DNA of 64,000 bases from an uncultured Bacillota bacterium (GCA_949287095.1 CASEFA010000005.1:1-64000); one strand, 5' to 3'. Shown: positions 43,877 through 53,515, counted from the stretch's first letter. The notes: generated by a model not told the origin, from the letters alone. Made by a program: numbers and translations.

Positions 43877-45933
43877 AATTTCCTTATAAACTCCAGCAGT
43901 TCAATTCCCTTCCTCGTGATTTCGCTTCCTCCCCTGCCTTTTAGAGTTCTTACATATCCTCCATGCGTAAGCTTGACGAGCATGGATCTTATTTCACCCT
44001 CGGAGCAGATAACCCCACCTTCAGTCAGAAGTTCCTCCAGTCTTTTTCTGCCGTATCGTTCTTTCCTATCTGCCAGTTTTTTCATCGTCTCAAGCAGAAA
44101 ATAAACATAGTCTATATTATTTCCTTCAGTTAACATATACTGAAACTTTTCTTTATCCCCCGCATCTCCTGCAGACCTTTTCGATTCAATACTTTTTTCT
44201 TCGGCGTTCCTTGCATATTCAACCCACTTGAAATCCTCAGCCCCTATCTCAATCTTATTCTGATTTGACAGATATTCTGTAACATTCCTCAGTTCTCTGA
44301 CGTTTCCGGGCCAGGAATATGTCATTATCAAATCCACCGCGTCAGGCATGAGCTTTATATCGCTATGCATATCCTTTGCAAGATGATAAAACAGTTCCTC
44401 TATATCATCCTTCCTTTCCCGCAGGCTCGGCACCGCAAGCGGCAAAACATTAAGTCTGTAATACAGATCTTCCCTGAAAGAGCCGTCAAGCATCAGCTGA
44501 TGAATGTTTTTATTCGTAGCTGCAATAACTCTGACATCGATATCGATATTCTTATCAGAGCCTATTCTTCTCACCTTTCTCTCTTCAAGTACCCTGAGCA
44601 GCTTTGACTGGAGCTGCAAAGGCATTTCTCCTATTTCGTCCAGAAAAATAGTACCTCGATGAGCCAGCTCAAACAGGCCTGTTTTTCCTCCTTTTCTTGC
44701 ACCGGTAAAAGAACCCTCCTCATAACCGAACATCTCGCTTTCCAGCAGGTTTTCCGGTATTGCGGCACAGTTTACCGCCACAAAATTATATCTGCTTCTG
44801 GACGAAGCATTATGGATACTCTGAGCAAACATTTCTTTTCCTGTTCCGCTTTCTCCGGTTATCAGAACAGAGGAATCCGATCCTGCAAATCTTATGGCTT
44901 CGTTTACGGCTCTTATTATCGCATCGCTGTGACCAATTACATCATCAAATGTGTATTTTGCAACATGGCTACTGCCTGCAATCTTTGCTCTTATTCCATG
45001 CTGTTTTTCTTCCATTTCCTCGAAATCTGTAAGTGTTACTATATATCCGGCAATTCTGTTCTGAGAAATTATGTCTACGGCTTCAGCGATTACATTCCTG
45101 TCCCCCGTTTTTATTATCTTTTCTTTTTTTGTGTCCAGTATTATTCCCGGCAGAAGTTCTTCAATATAAACACCGTTTAAATCCGACCTGTCATGTTTAA
45201 GTATGAGATCAGCTTTTTCATTACTGAGGTATATTTTGCCGAAGACATCGGTAATCACTATACCCTCATTCATCAATCTTATCAATGTACTTAATTTATC
45301 TGTCACACTGATTTTTTCCGCAAAAAGCCTGTCCAGTCCGGAATTGATGTAATAGTACTCTTTCCTTGCCTCGGCGGCTTCCCCGGATGAAAACTCCTCG
45401 TAGACTCCGAGTTTGTCCGCAATCTCATACAGACTGTTCATCGAAACGGAACTCTCGCCGACATTTATTACGGTCTCTATTCCCTTTGGTACAAGGTGAG
45501 CCTCATTAGGGGTTATGGCAAGCTTTATGCTGTGATCATATTCTTCTTCACCGCAGTATGGAATAAGCTCAACATCACGATAACCGGCATCATAAAGACT
45601 TGTAATCGTGTGCATGCATGACCTGTTGTCGAAATTTACCAGCAGCGCTCTGGTTCCCTTCGGAACCATATTTATGCTTTCCATCTGCTTTTTATTAAGT
45701 GCAAGAGAGAGAACTATTATTTCAGAACCGGGGCTTATCATTTTCCTGGCATCCTGAAATATATTAAAAGCCGAAATAAGCACGTAGTCTTCATCAAGCA
45801 CTCCTTTTCGGTTCATCTCGTCCACGGAGTACGAGAAAAAGTCGGCATACTTTCCGAGATACTTTTCTATATTGCCTTTGAGAAAATCTGCATAATCTTT
45901 TTCAGTTGCAACTACTGCAAGCTTTTTCCGCAT
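43852..45933 (-). CDS. Sigma-54-dependent transcriptional activator with winged-helix C-terminus
   Basis: A 693-residue enhancer-binding protein. Residues 1 to about 195 form an unrecognised sensor domain; about 215-320 is PAS-like (LIRLMNEGIVITDVFGKIYLSNEKA). The AAA+ domain, about 335-565, has Walker A GESGTGKE, the sigma-54 contact loop GSFTGA (Ser for the usual Ala), Walker B GTIFLDEIGEM and the arginine region REDLYYRLNV. Instead of a Fis helix-turn-helix, the C-terminus looks like a winged helix (RKRLEELLTEGGVICSEGEI then LVKLTHGGYVRTLKG). Its target is almost certainly the adjacent sigma-54 promoter. It follows the MATE gene by 9 bases. Confidence 0.92.
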   Translation of the reverse strand: MRKKLAVVATEKDYADFLKGNIEKYLGKYADFFSYSVDEMNRKGVLDEDYVLISAFNIFQDARKMISPGSEIIVLSLALNKKQMESINMVPKGTRALLVNFDNRSCMHTITSLYDAGYRDVELIPYCGEEEYDHSIKLAITPNEAHLVPKGIETVINVGESSVSMNSLYEIADKLGVYEEFSSGEAAEARKEYYYINSGLDRLFAEKISVTDKLSTLIRLMNEGIVITDVFGKIYLSNEKADLILKHDRSDLNGVYIEELLPGIILDTKKEKIIKTGDRNVIAEAVDIISQNRIAGYIVTLTDFEEMEEKQHGIRAKIAGSSHVAKYTFDDVIGHSDAIIRAVNEAIRFAGSDSSVLITGESGTGKEMFAQSIHNASSRSRYNFVAVNCAAIPENLLESEMFGYEEGSFTGARKGGKTGLFELAHRGTIFLDEIGEMPLQLQSKLLRVLEERKVRRIGSDKNIDIDVRVIAATNKNIHQLMLDGSFREDLYYRLNVLPLAVPSLRERKDDIEELFYHLAKDMHSDIKLMPDAVDLIMTYSWPGNVRELRNVTEYLSNQNKIEIGAEDFKWVEYARNAEEKSIESKRSAGDAGDKEKFQYMLTEGNNIDYVYFLLETMKKLADRKERYGRKRLEELLTEGGVICSEGEIRSMLVKLTHGGYVRTLKGRGGSEITRKGIELLEFIRKFKETGLLG

Positions 45934-45942
45934 TTTATCACC

Positions 45943-47265
45943 TTACCTCTTTCTCCTGTAAATCCACGCCCCCGCTATGTCCGCCAGAACCCATCCCACC
46001 GGAATCGAAGCCCATATCGCAGTTACTCCCAAAGGAGTGCCGGGCGCTAGCGCGTATGAAAGGGCAACTCTTGTTCCGAGAGAAATAACGGTAAGTATAA
46101 GCGATATGTGGGGTCTTCCTGTACCTCTGAAATACCCGTACCAGAGGAAAAGGACGCCTATTCCGATGTACATGGAGCCCTCTATGCGCAGGTACCTGAC
46201 GCCTTCGGCTATGATTTCATGTTCACTGCCGTCGACAAATATCGACATCAGGCTGTCTGCCGAGAGAAAGATAACGGCCGAAACGAAAACGGAAAAAACA
46301 GCCGATGTTATAAGCGCGATACGGGTTCCCTCTCTGATTCTGTCCGGCTTTCCGGCTCCGTAGTTCTGAGAAACGAAAAGCGAATACGCATTGCCGAATT
46401 CCTGTGAAGGCATGTATGCGACGGTATCTATTTTAACCGCTGCTGCAAAAGCCGCCATTACCGTCGTCCCGAAGCTGTTCACCAGACCCTGTATCATCAG
46501 TATTCCGAAATTCATAACTGACTGCTGTATGCCCGTCGCAAAATCATTTGCCGCAGTTTCTTTCAGCCTCGCTGCAGAGAATTTCATATCTTCCGGGGTG
46601 AATCTGAGTTCGGAAACCTTTACGAAGGAATATACTGCGATTCCCAGACCGCTCACAGCCTGAGCTATGACAGTCGCCCATGCGGCGCCGCTTACACCCA
46701 TGGAAAGTCCTGCCACGAACCACAGATCCAGAACGATATTTAAAATCGACGAAATGCCGAGAAACACCAGAGGCACTACGGAATTTCCCATTCCTCTGAG
46801 TAAAAACGCAAAGAAATTATAGAAAAACACGAATATCAGACCGGCGAAAATCACTGTGACATATTCCCCAGTCATGTCAAAAATACGGTCCGGAGTCTGA
46901 AGGACAGCAAGAATCCATTCTGTTCCCGGATATACGACGGCATATATTGCAGCAGTAACAAGGAAAATGAACCAGAAGGAATGCCATATATCCTCTTTCA
47001 GCCTCATTCTGTTCCCCGCACCGTAATCGGCGGAAAAAAACGCACCGCTTCCCATGCAAAGGCCGATGATGACCGATGTTATAAATGTCATCAGTGTATA
47101 TGAAGACCCTACGGCCGCCAGAGCATCCGGCCCTATAAACCTTCCGACCACCAGGGTATCCACCAGATTATATACCTGCTGAAGGAGATTCCCTGCAATC
47201 ATGGGAAGGGAAAACCAAATAAGCCTGCCGAATACAGGGCCTTCGGTCAGATTCATCTCTCTCAT
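45943..47265 (-). CDS. MATE-family efflux transporter
   Basis: A 440-residue membrane protein with about twelve helices in two halves. The family start TEGPVFGRLIWFSLPMIAGNLLQQVYNLVDTLVVGRFIG and the mid-protein LLRGMGNSVVPL are typical of the NorM/DinF type. It exports drugs or metabolites by sodium or proton antiport; substrate unknown. It sits between the DUF554 gene (11-base gap) and the sigma-54 activator (9-base gap), one likely transcript. Confidence 0.93.
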   Translation of the reverse strand: MREMNLTEGPVFGRLIWFSLPMIAGNLLQQVYNLVDTLVVGRFIGPDALAAVGSSYTLMTFITSVIIGLCMGSGAFFSADYGAGNRMRLKEDIWHSFWFIFLVTAAIYAVVYPGTEWILAVLQTPDRIFDMTGEYVTVIFAGLIFVFFYNFFAFLLRGMGNSVVPLVFLGISSILNIVLDLWFVAGLSMGVSGAAWATVIAQAVSGLGIAVYSFVKVSELRFTPEDMKFSAARLKETAANDFATGIQQSVMNFGILMIQGLVNSFGTTVMAAFAAAVKIDTVAYMPSQEFGNAYSLFVSQNYGAGKPDRIREGTRIALITSAVFSVFVSAVIFLSADSLMSIFVDGSEHEIIAEGVRYLRIEGSMYIGIGVLFLWYGYFRGTGRPHISLILTVISLGTRVALSYALAPGTPLGVTAIWASIPVGWVLADIAGAWIYRRKR

Positions 47266-47276
47266 ACCGCTCTCCG

Positions 47277-47963
47277 TCAGGACAGTCCCACCGCGTTAAA
47301 AAGCGGACAGAGCAGAAGGGGAAGAAACATTGCCGGCATGTAGTTCAGTATTTTAAGTTTCGTGTCAAGAACGAGATTCAGTCCCAGAGCCACTATGAGG
47401 ACCGAGCCTGCGCAGCTCATCTCGTTTATTACCCAGTCTGTCAGGAACGGCGATGCCGCATCTGCAATCAGAACGATGCCGCCCTCCAGCACCAGAACCG
47501 TTATACACGCAAATATAACACCCATACCCAGAGATGCGGAGAGAACTATGGCTGAAATGAAGTCCATTACAGTCTTTGTCAGAAGAAGCGTATTATCACC
47601 CTTTATTCCTGCATCGAGAGCGCCGACTATCGACATGGCTCCGACGCACATGAGAAGACTGGCCGTTATAAACCCTTTGGCGAAGTTACCGCCCTTGAAT
47701 TTCTCCTCCACCCTGTAAGCAAAGCCGTCAAATCTCTCTTCGATTTTAAGTCCTTCTCCGATAATGGCGCCTGCTACCATGGATATGATGAGTATTATGG
47801 TGTTCTCACCGGCGAGAGCGCCCGAAAATCCTATATATAAAGTGCACAGACCGATTCCCTTCATTATCACATCGCTCCAGGAATCAGGAATTGCCTTCTT
47901 TGCAAGAAGGCCTGCTGCAGAACCTATTATTATACCCACAAAATTGGCTAATACACCGAACAT
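47277..47963 (-). CDS. DUF554 membrane protein
   Basis: A 228-residue protein of the DUF554/YdfK family with about seven hydrophobic segments. It starts MFGVLANFVGIIIGSAAGLLAKKAIPD and contains GLCTLYIGFSGAL and GLNLVLDTKLKILNYMPAMFLPLLL, all family-typical. Function is unknown; a transport role is often proposed. GGAGGG precedes the ATG. First gene of the DUF554-MATE-activator group. Confidence 0.9.
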   Translation of the reverse strand: MFGVLANFVGIIIGSAAGLLAKKAIPDSWSDVIMKGIGLCTLYIGFSGALAGENTIILIISMVAGAIIGEGLKIEERFDGFAYRVEEKFKGGNFAKGFITASLLMCVGAMSIVGALDAGIKGDNTLLLTKTVMDFISAIVLSASLGMGVIFACITVLVLEGGIVLIADAASPFLTDWVINEMSCAGSVLIVALGLNLVLDTKLKILNYMPAMFLPLLLCPLFNAVGLS

Positions 47964-48028
47964 AAATCACCCTCCGTTGTCAGATACTTTTACGTCTGAA
48001 ATTTACGTGAAATATTCTAACATAATTA

Positions 48029-48058
48029 TTCACCATTTTAAAGAATTTGTGCTAAAAT
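48029..48058 (+). promoter_or_regulatory. Possible promoter of the PLP enzyme gene
   Basis: TTCACC (48029-48034) and TAAAAT (48053-48058) are 18 bases apart. A TATAAT at about 48091 is too close to the ribosome site to act as -10. Confidence 0.35.
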
Positions 48059-48109
48059 AAAACCATACTGAAATTGTTGACAGTAAAACATATAATCAGG
48101 AGGTACAAC

Positions 48110-49138
48110 ATGATTTTAGGCCATGAGAAATGTAGTTTTCTCCATCTTCCTACACCGATTGACTACATGAAGAATGTTTCTGAGGATCTGGGAATCAATC
48201 TCTATCTTAAGAGAGACGACCTGACATGTCTGGGTGTCGGCGGAAACAAGCTGAGAAAACTGGAATACCTGCTTAAAGACGCTAAAAATAAGGGCGCAAC
48301 CATGCTTCTGACCGTAGGAGGCGCACAGACCAATCACGGCAGGCTTACGGCTGCAGTTGCCACCAAGCACGGCATGAAAGCCGCTATCGTAGCTGTAGAC
48401 CCGTATCCCGGTGAAATTTCAGCCAATCTTCTTCTCGATGGCATTATGGGCTGCCCCGTTTATCTCGTAAAGAGCGACGGATCCCGTCCGGATTCAGAAG
48501 TCGAAGCCGAAGCCGTAAAGAAGGTAACCGAGGAATGGGAAGCAAAGGGTGAAAAGGTTTACTTCATCCCTACCGGCGGTTCCAACGAAATCGGGATGCT
48601 GGGCTATTACGACTGTGCCCTGGAGCTGGCAGGCCAGATCAGGGAGATGGGCCTTGAGGATACCAGAGTGGTTTCCACAGTCGGAAGTTTCGGGACCTAC
48701 ATGGGACTTGCAGTAGGACAGCGCCTTGAAAATCTTCCGTTCCGACTTACCGGAATAGGGATTTCCCCTAAAGACGGCGGTCTTAAAAACTACGCCGCAG
48801 AGTACTATCAGAGGATTAAAGCATTCTACGGCCTTAAAGAAGAAATGGGCCCTGACGATTTTGACGTAACAAGCGACTACGACAGAGGCGCATACAACAA
48901 CCCTGTAAAAGAAGTCCGTGAAGCAATCTATTACATGGGGCGCCGGGAGGCAATCATCCTGGACCCTTGCTACACCGGAAAAACGTTTGCCGGAATATGC
49001 GAAATGGTTAAAGAAGGCAAAATAAGAAAAGGTGAGAACGTCGTAATGCTTCACACCGGCGGTCTCCCGGGAATCTACACCAAACACCACAGAGTGGAAT
49101 TCGAGAAAGAACTTGAAGGCTACATTCACATAATTTAG
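48110..49138 (+). CDS. D-cysteine desulfhydrase / ACC deaminase-family PLP enzyme
   Basis: A 342-residue fold-type II PLP enzyme from the ATG at 48110, 7 bases after AGGAGG. Motifs: LYLKRDDLTCLGVGGNKLRKLEYLL with the PLP Lys, GGAQTNHGRLTAA, the phosphate-binding TGGSNEIGMLGY, and HTGGLPGIY at the end. Members deaminate D-cysteine, ACC or L-cysteate, or release ammonia from diaminopropionate-like substrates; sequence alone does not decide. It stands alone on +, convergent with the arginine operon across a strong terminator. Confidence 0.88.
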   Translation: MILGHEKCSFLHLPTPIDYMKNVSEDLGINLYLKRDDLTCLGVGGNKLRKLEYLLKDAKNKGATMLLTVGGAQTNHGRLTAAVATKHGMKAAIVAVDPYPGEISANLLLDGIMGCPVYLVKSDGSRPDSEVEAEAVKKVTEEWEAKGEKVYFIPTGGSNEIGMLGYYDCALELAGQIREMGLEDTRVVSTVGSFGTYMGLAVGQRLENLPFRLTGIGISPKDGGLKNYAAEYYQRIKAFYGLKEEMGPDDFDVTSDYDRGAYNNPVKEVREAIYYMGRREAIILDPCYTGKTFAGICEMVKEGKIRKGENVVMLHTGGLPGIYTKHHRVEFEKELEGYIHII

Positions 49139-49146
49139 CCTGCTGC

Positions 49147-49196
49147 AAAAGTCTCCGGATCGGCCTCAGTTTAAAGCCGGCATCCGGAGACTTTTT
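49147..49196. terminator. Bidirectional terminator
   Basis: AAAAGTCTCCGGAT and GGC pair with GCC and ATCCGGAGACTTTTT. T-runs occur on both strands, so it ends the PLP enzyme gene and the convergent arginine operon. Confidence 0.92.
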
Positions 49197-49202
49197 ATAT
49201 AC

Positions 49203-50615
49203 TTAAAAATTCATGCAGCGTATAAATGCCTCGCTGAACTTATCTGAGTCAGCCAGGTTTATGACGCTGATTTTTTCCTTCATATCTTCAATCATTCTGT
49301 CCGTGATATCCCCGCAGGCATACTTTACCGCACCGAGTAAAGACGTGTTTCCCGGAAGCACTGTTCTGTCCGCAAATTCCGGATTTATAAGTCCTATGCC
49401 GCATGCTTTCCGTATGTTCATATTCCTTCCGAATCCTCCGGCGACATACACCTTCTTTACATCTGACGAAGAAAATCCCGAAACGTCGAGCAGCGTTTCA
49501 AGCCCGGCTCTTACAGCGCCTTTGGCAAGCTGAACCTGTCTTATGTCATCCTGTGTAATATCGACGTTCTGACAAAGTCTGAATACGCCTCCATACTCGT
49601 CGGACATATTTCCGTTCACGTCTATGATTCCGTTTTTCAGCAGTTCATACACCCCTTCGATTATTCCGGAGCCGCATATACATTCTGGCCTGCCGTTTCC
49701 TATAGTTTTAACATCGACAAGCCGCCCCGCCATATCGACAGCCGAAACCGCACCGATTCGGGCAGGTCCTCCGCAGGAGATTCTTCCACCCTCCAGAGCC
49801 GGCCCCGCTGCAGTTCCTGCAGCGTATATTTTATCTCTGTTGCCCGCCGCCATCTCTCCGTTGGTTCCGATGTCTATAAAAACTGTCACTTCCTCGGTGT
49901 CAAACGCGCCCGAAGCAATCATGCCGATGAGAACGTCTCCGCCCACAAAAGCGCTCACGGCAGGAAGCAGTATACACCCGTCCGTACTAATAAAACCGGT
50001 ATCCGCCGGACTGTACGGCGCACGCGCAAGTCCTGCGGTTTCCATGCCTGCAAAGATATGGGTCATCACCGTATTTCCGGCAATATATACAGGTACGTCC
50101 ATGTTCTCTGCTGCGGTATCCTTCAGAAGTTCCCGCTTTATTTTATCCAAGTCACTGTGGACCGCGTTTTTAAGTTCGTCTCTTCTTCCGTTTTCACACG
50201 CTTCCAGTCTCGTTATAACGTCAGCGCCGTAAATTCTCTGGCTGTTCACGCCGGTCGTCTGTGATATTACCGATTTAGTATTTATGTCAACTAAAGCTCC
50301 GGCTATGGTGGTCGTCCCCAGATCTACGCATACAGCATAATCAGCGTGTCTGAAATTCTTCTCTGAACCGTTTTTTTCCGTTTCCGGGGACAGTCCCTCC
50401 GCTACGATAACCTTCTGTGTTTCAGGCACCGTAACCTTTATCTTTCCCCGAGGAAAAACGGAGCAGGCCCTGACCTGCTCCTCATTAAGATACACTATGC
50501 ACTTACCGCAGGTGCCCCTGCCGCCGCATTCGGCGCTTACAGCGGCCCCTTCTTCACGAAGAAGCTCCAGTAGTGAAACGCTGCCGTTACAGTTTTCGAA
50601 GGTGTATTCTTTCAT
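49203..50615 (-). CDS. ASKHA/DUF4445 protein, reductive activator of corrinoid proteins-like
   Basis: A 470-residue protein from the ATG at 50615. The N-terminus is a [2Fe-2S] ferredoxin domain (CGGRGTCGKCIVY and a fourth Cys in RACSVF). The rest is an ASKHA ATPase: phosphate loop VCVDLGTTTIAGALVD, second loop VFIDIGTNGEMAAGN, and GGFGRNMNI near the end. This is the RACE/RamA-like layout that re-reduces Co(II) corrinoid proteins using ATP. No corrinoid protein or methyltransferase gene lies in the window, so its partner is unknown. It is the last gene of the six-gene arginine-type operon, one base after rocB. Confidence 0.88.
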   Translation of the reverse strand: MKEYTFENCNGSVSLLELLREEGAAVSAECGGRGTCGKCIVYLNEEQVRACSVFPRGKIKVTVPETQKVIVAEGLSPETEKNGSEKNFRHADYAVCVDLGTTTIAGALVDINTKSVISQTTGVNSQRIYGADVITRLEACENGRRDELKNAVHSDLDKIKRELLKDTAAENMDVPVYIAGNTVMTHIFAGMETAGLARAPYSPADTGFISTDGCILLPAVSAFVGGDVLIGMIASGAFDTEEVTVFIDIGTNGEMAAGNRDKIYAAGTAAGPALEGGRISCGGPARIGAVSAVDMAGRLVDVKTIGNGRPECICGSGIIEGVYELLKNGIIDVNGNMSDEYGGVFRLCQNVDITQDDIRQVQLAKGAVRAGLETLLDVSGFSSSDVKKVYVAGGFGRNMNIRKACGIGLINPEFADRTVLPGNTSLLGAVKYACGDITDRMIEDMKEKISVINLADSDKFSEAFIRCMNF

Positions 50616-50616
50616 T

Positions 50617-52269
50617 CTACTCCCCAAGTATCATCTTTACTGCGTAATTCAGAATTTCAGGTGTTCTCACATAGAGATCCTCTTTGAGGACTCTCTCCGT
50701 AAGTTTATGAAAATCCTTTCCCCATGGTCCTATATTCACACACGGCATGGAAATCTTCTCTATATCGCCGAGAGGAAGATCGTATATGCCTCCGAAGAAC
50801 GGCATATTCTTCGACAGATCATCTTCCAGCTTTTCACTTCCGCGTATTCCCGAATAGCTGAGGTCGGATATGCCCGTATAATAATACTCTTTTACGTATG
50901 TCTGCCCGTACGTCTTCTCTGTGAACGCATTGAGCTTTTCGTAGAGTTCCGCAATTTCCGGTCTTTCATCCTCGAATCCGAGACAGTTTGCCACGTGAGG
51001 ATAATAAGGCGGCATAAGTCCCGTCACGATTCTCGGAGACAGATCGTCGATATAGTTATATACCCAGTCAACCAGGTCGAAATTGGCCATAATCAGCGAT
51101 TCCTCACCGGCGTCAAGATTATGCCTGATTTCATCAAGCTTATCTCTGTATTTCCGCTCGAACTCCTCGCCGTGACCGGCTCTTGCCTCTTCATAAAGCT
51201 GACCGAAATCCACGACCTTAGCCTTCCACGGAAGAGGCGCATACTCCTTGTTGCACGCTTTGCGGAATTTCTCATAGCTTCTGTTAAGATCGTCCACGAC
51301 AGTCTGGAAGGAGTCATGGCATATCCCCTTAAACCTCTCCATAAATTCACCCGGCATGCTTGACAGAGTGAGCACGCTCAGACACCCTCTTATGGTAAGT
51401 GGCATAGATACGTCATAAGCCTCTTTATTTTCTCTTAGATACAGCCACGTAGGCGGCGGTGCTGCCTCAAAGCCGACAACATCCGAAAGATCCGTGTTGG
51501 ATTCCGTTCTTCTGACGATTTCCGCCATAATGTTGGTCGGATTGATGCCTTCAAACACTTTGCCCGCATGAGCCAGGGAACCTCGTATATATACGAACGG
51601 CATGAGCTTACCTATGGAACCGAATGAGAAGACGCCTTTGTCCGGATCCTTTCTCTGATGAGGCTCTGTATTTATCATCAGCCTGTAATTGAGCCCGTAT
51701 TTATCCTTCAGTTCGGCGAGAAGCTTAACGCCTGCTCTCATTCCCGCCGACAGGTTTTCTTCATCGGGAACACCAAGGACTATGACGTTTCCCCTGAATG
51801 CGGGATCCTGTGCGTAGCGGCTTAAAAGAGCCATCTCTATGGATCCTCCGCCCTTCATATCACAGGTTCCTCTTCCGAAGAGATAACCTCCGCTTTCATA
51901 GTCGGCTTTCGCTTCGTCCGCAAACGTATCGCTTATTTCCGCAAGGGCTTCATTGAGCTCATCAGGGGAAAAGGCCAGGTCTCCAAGAAGTTTGAAATCC
52001 TCTACTCCCACCACGTCGTTATGGTGAATCATAACGACGGCGTCATCTCCTTCGCCTCTGACCATGGCAAAAACTGCCGCCCTGTTAAGATGATCCTCCT
52101 CTATCGGATATGCTCCGTAAAGTTCCGGGTTGCTCTTAAAGTATTCCTGCTTTCCGAAATAATCGAGGAAGTATGCCTCTGCGGATTTTTCTCCCGCAGT
52201 TTCAGTAATACTCCTGCAGGCAACATATCCGTAAAGAATTTCTTTTATCTGGTCTTTCAGTTCAATCAT
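50617..52269 (-). CDS. rocB: RocB-like M20 peptidase family protein
   Basis: A 550-residue M20-fold hydrolase whose length and layout match arginine utilisation protein RocB rather than ArgE or DapE (about 380-400). Metal-site segments: AVVMIHHNDVVG, FGRGTCDMKGGG, GVPDEENLSAG and, near the end, GPWGKDFHKLTERV. The large central lid domain (about 215-440) is RocB-like. RocB's reaction is not firmly known; it is tied to arginine catabolism in Bacillus. It starts 2 bases after the preceding M20 gene. Confidence 0.85.
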   Translation of the reverse strand: MIELKDQIKEILYGYVACRSITETAGEKSAEAYFLDYFGKQEYFKSNPELYGAYPIEEDHLNRAAVFAMVRGEGDDAVVMIHHNDVVGVEDFKLLGDLAFSPDELNEALAEISDTFADEAKADYESGGYLFGRGTCDMKGGGSIEMALLSRYAQDPAFRGNVIVLGVPDEENLSAGMRAGVKLLAELKDKYGLNYRLMINTEPHQRKDPDKGVFSFGSIGKLMPFVYIRGSLAHAGKVFEGINPTNIMAEIVRRTESNTDLSDVVGFEAAPPPTWLYLRENKEAYDVSMPLTIRGCLSVLTLSSMPGEFMERFKGICHDSFQTVVDDLNRSYEKFRKACNKEYAPLPWKAKVVDFGQLYEEARAGHGEEFERKYRDKLDEIRHNLDAGEESLIMANFDLVDWVYNYIDDLSPRIVTGLMPPYYPHVANCLGFEDERPEIAELYEKLNAFTEKTYGQTYVKEYYYTGISDLSYSGIRGSEKLEDDLSKNMPFFGGIYDLPLGDIEKISMPCVNIGPWGKDFHKLTERVLKEDLYVRTPEILNYAVKMILGE

Positions 52270-52271
52270 AT

Positions 52272-53447
52272 CTAAAGTCCTCTGTATTCTCTGTGTTCGG
52301 CCTTTATACGTTCGAGAAGCTCCTCGTTGCTGTAGAGCCTGATTATCAAAGTCAGCATGAACTTTGCAGAATCCTCTATGGCCCTGTGGGTGGTCTCACC
52401 GGTCATGGCTTCAGCAAATTCATGAGTATGGCATCCCTGTTCGACACCGATTCCTGCCATAGGATGGAATGCCGGACACACGTAGTCCACATTGCCGATA
52501 TCCGATGAACCTGTCATTCCAGCCGTATCGTCGTATTCCATTCCAAGCTCGTCAAAGGTCTCATCCATAACCTTCTGGCGCAGTCCGCTTACATAAAGAT
52601 CGTGAAACGGTATGCCTACCGGGAATAACTCCACCTCGGTTTTAGTAGCCATTGCAGCGGCTCTGGCGCAGTCCTTCACCCATTCGGTTATTCCGTTGAG
52701 ATCCGCTCTTCTCGGAGCTCTGGTGATGAATTCAATCTCCGTAAGGTCGGGGACAACATTAGATGCCTCTCCGCCCTGCTTGATTATACCATGCATTCTC
52801 GCTTCTTGCAAAATATGCTGTCTCATCATATCGGTGGCATCGAAAAAGAGTCTTGCGGCGTTAAGCGCATTCCTGCCCTTTGTCGGAGCAGCAGCCGCAT
52901 GGGCCGGAGCGCCGTGGAACTTGATTCCTATTCCGTCCAGAGCTATGAAGTCAACCTTTGCGCAGTTTACGGGCCCCATGTGGACCATAATTGCAAAGTC
53001 GTAACCGTCGAATACACCGTTATCGGCCATTATGCCCTTGCAGCCTTCTATTTCCTCGTCGGGAGTTCCTATTATGTCCACTCCGAAGTCTATATCATCT
53101 TTCATGTCGTTAAACGCCAGAGCGGTGAGTACGCTGGCACTTCCGCTTGCACAGTGTCCGCAGGCATGTCCTATTCCCTTAAGTGCGTCGTACTCCGCCA
53201 GAACCGCAACCCTCTTCTTATACTGAGGATTTATAACTCCTTTATACGCTGTAGCCATTCCGGCAAACGGATATTCAGTCTCTATGCCGTACTTTCTCAG
53301 AAGCTCCACCATAGCCTTTGAACTGTTGAATTCGTGACTTCCCAGCTCAGGATTCTCCGCCATATAGTCATTAAGCTCCAGAGCTTCCTTTAAATGTTCT
53401 GCCGCTTTTTCAAACGCCTTTATCTTTAATTCCTTTTCAGATATCAT
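52272..53447 (-). CDS. M20-family amidohydrolase (AbgB-like)
   Basis: A 391-residue M20D-type metallopeptidase or amidohydrolase. Seen are HACGHCASGSASVLTALAF, PDEEIEGCKGIMAD, the lid-domain GAPAHAAAAPTKGRNALNAARLFF, and CHTHEFAEAMTG near the end. AbgB-like relatives cleave aminoacyl or benzoyl amides, and some hydrolyse N-acyl amino acids or dipeptides. Its place between a transporter and RocB suggests it releases arginine or a related amino acid from a conjugate; this is inference. Confidence 0.88.
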   Translation of the reverse strand: MISEKELKIKAFEKAAEHLKEALELNDYMAENPELGSHEFNSSKAMVELLRKYGIETEYPFAGMATAYKGVINPQYKKRVAVLAEYDALKGIGHACGHCASGSASVLTALAFNDMKDDIDFGVDIIGTPDEEIEGCKGIMADNGVFDGYDFAIMVHMGPVNCAKVDFIALDGIGIKFHGAPAHAAAAPTKGRNALNAARLFFDATDMMRQHILQEARMHGIIKQGGEASNVVPDLTEIEFITRAPRRADLNGITEWVKDCARAAAMATKTEVELFPVGIPFHDLYVSGLRQKVMDETFDELGMEYDDTAGMTGSSDIGNVDYVCPAFHPMAGIGVEQGCHTHEFAEAMTGETTHRAIEDSAKFMLTLIIRLYSNEELLERIKAEHREYRGL

Positions 53448-53467
53448 TTTCTCCTCCTAAACACACA

Positions 53468-53488
53468 CCGGAGGGAAAATCCCTCCGG
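53468..53488 (-). other. Perfect hairpin between transporter and M20 genes
   Basis: CCGGAGGGA and TCCCTCCGG form a 9-base perfect stem with a 3-base loop. The minus strand after it is TGTGTGTTT, a weak T-tract, so it may partly terminate or protect the upstream transcript and lower expression of the last three genes. Confidence 0.6.
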
Positions 53489-53515
53489 CCTGTTACATAC
53501 GTCGTTTTACAGATA

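Noticed and set aside
48089..48094. TATAAT before the PLP enzyme gene as its -10 box
   Set aside because: Transcription would start inside or after the ribosome site, leaving no usable leader; a box at 48053 fits better.
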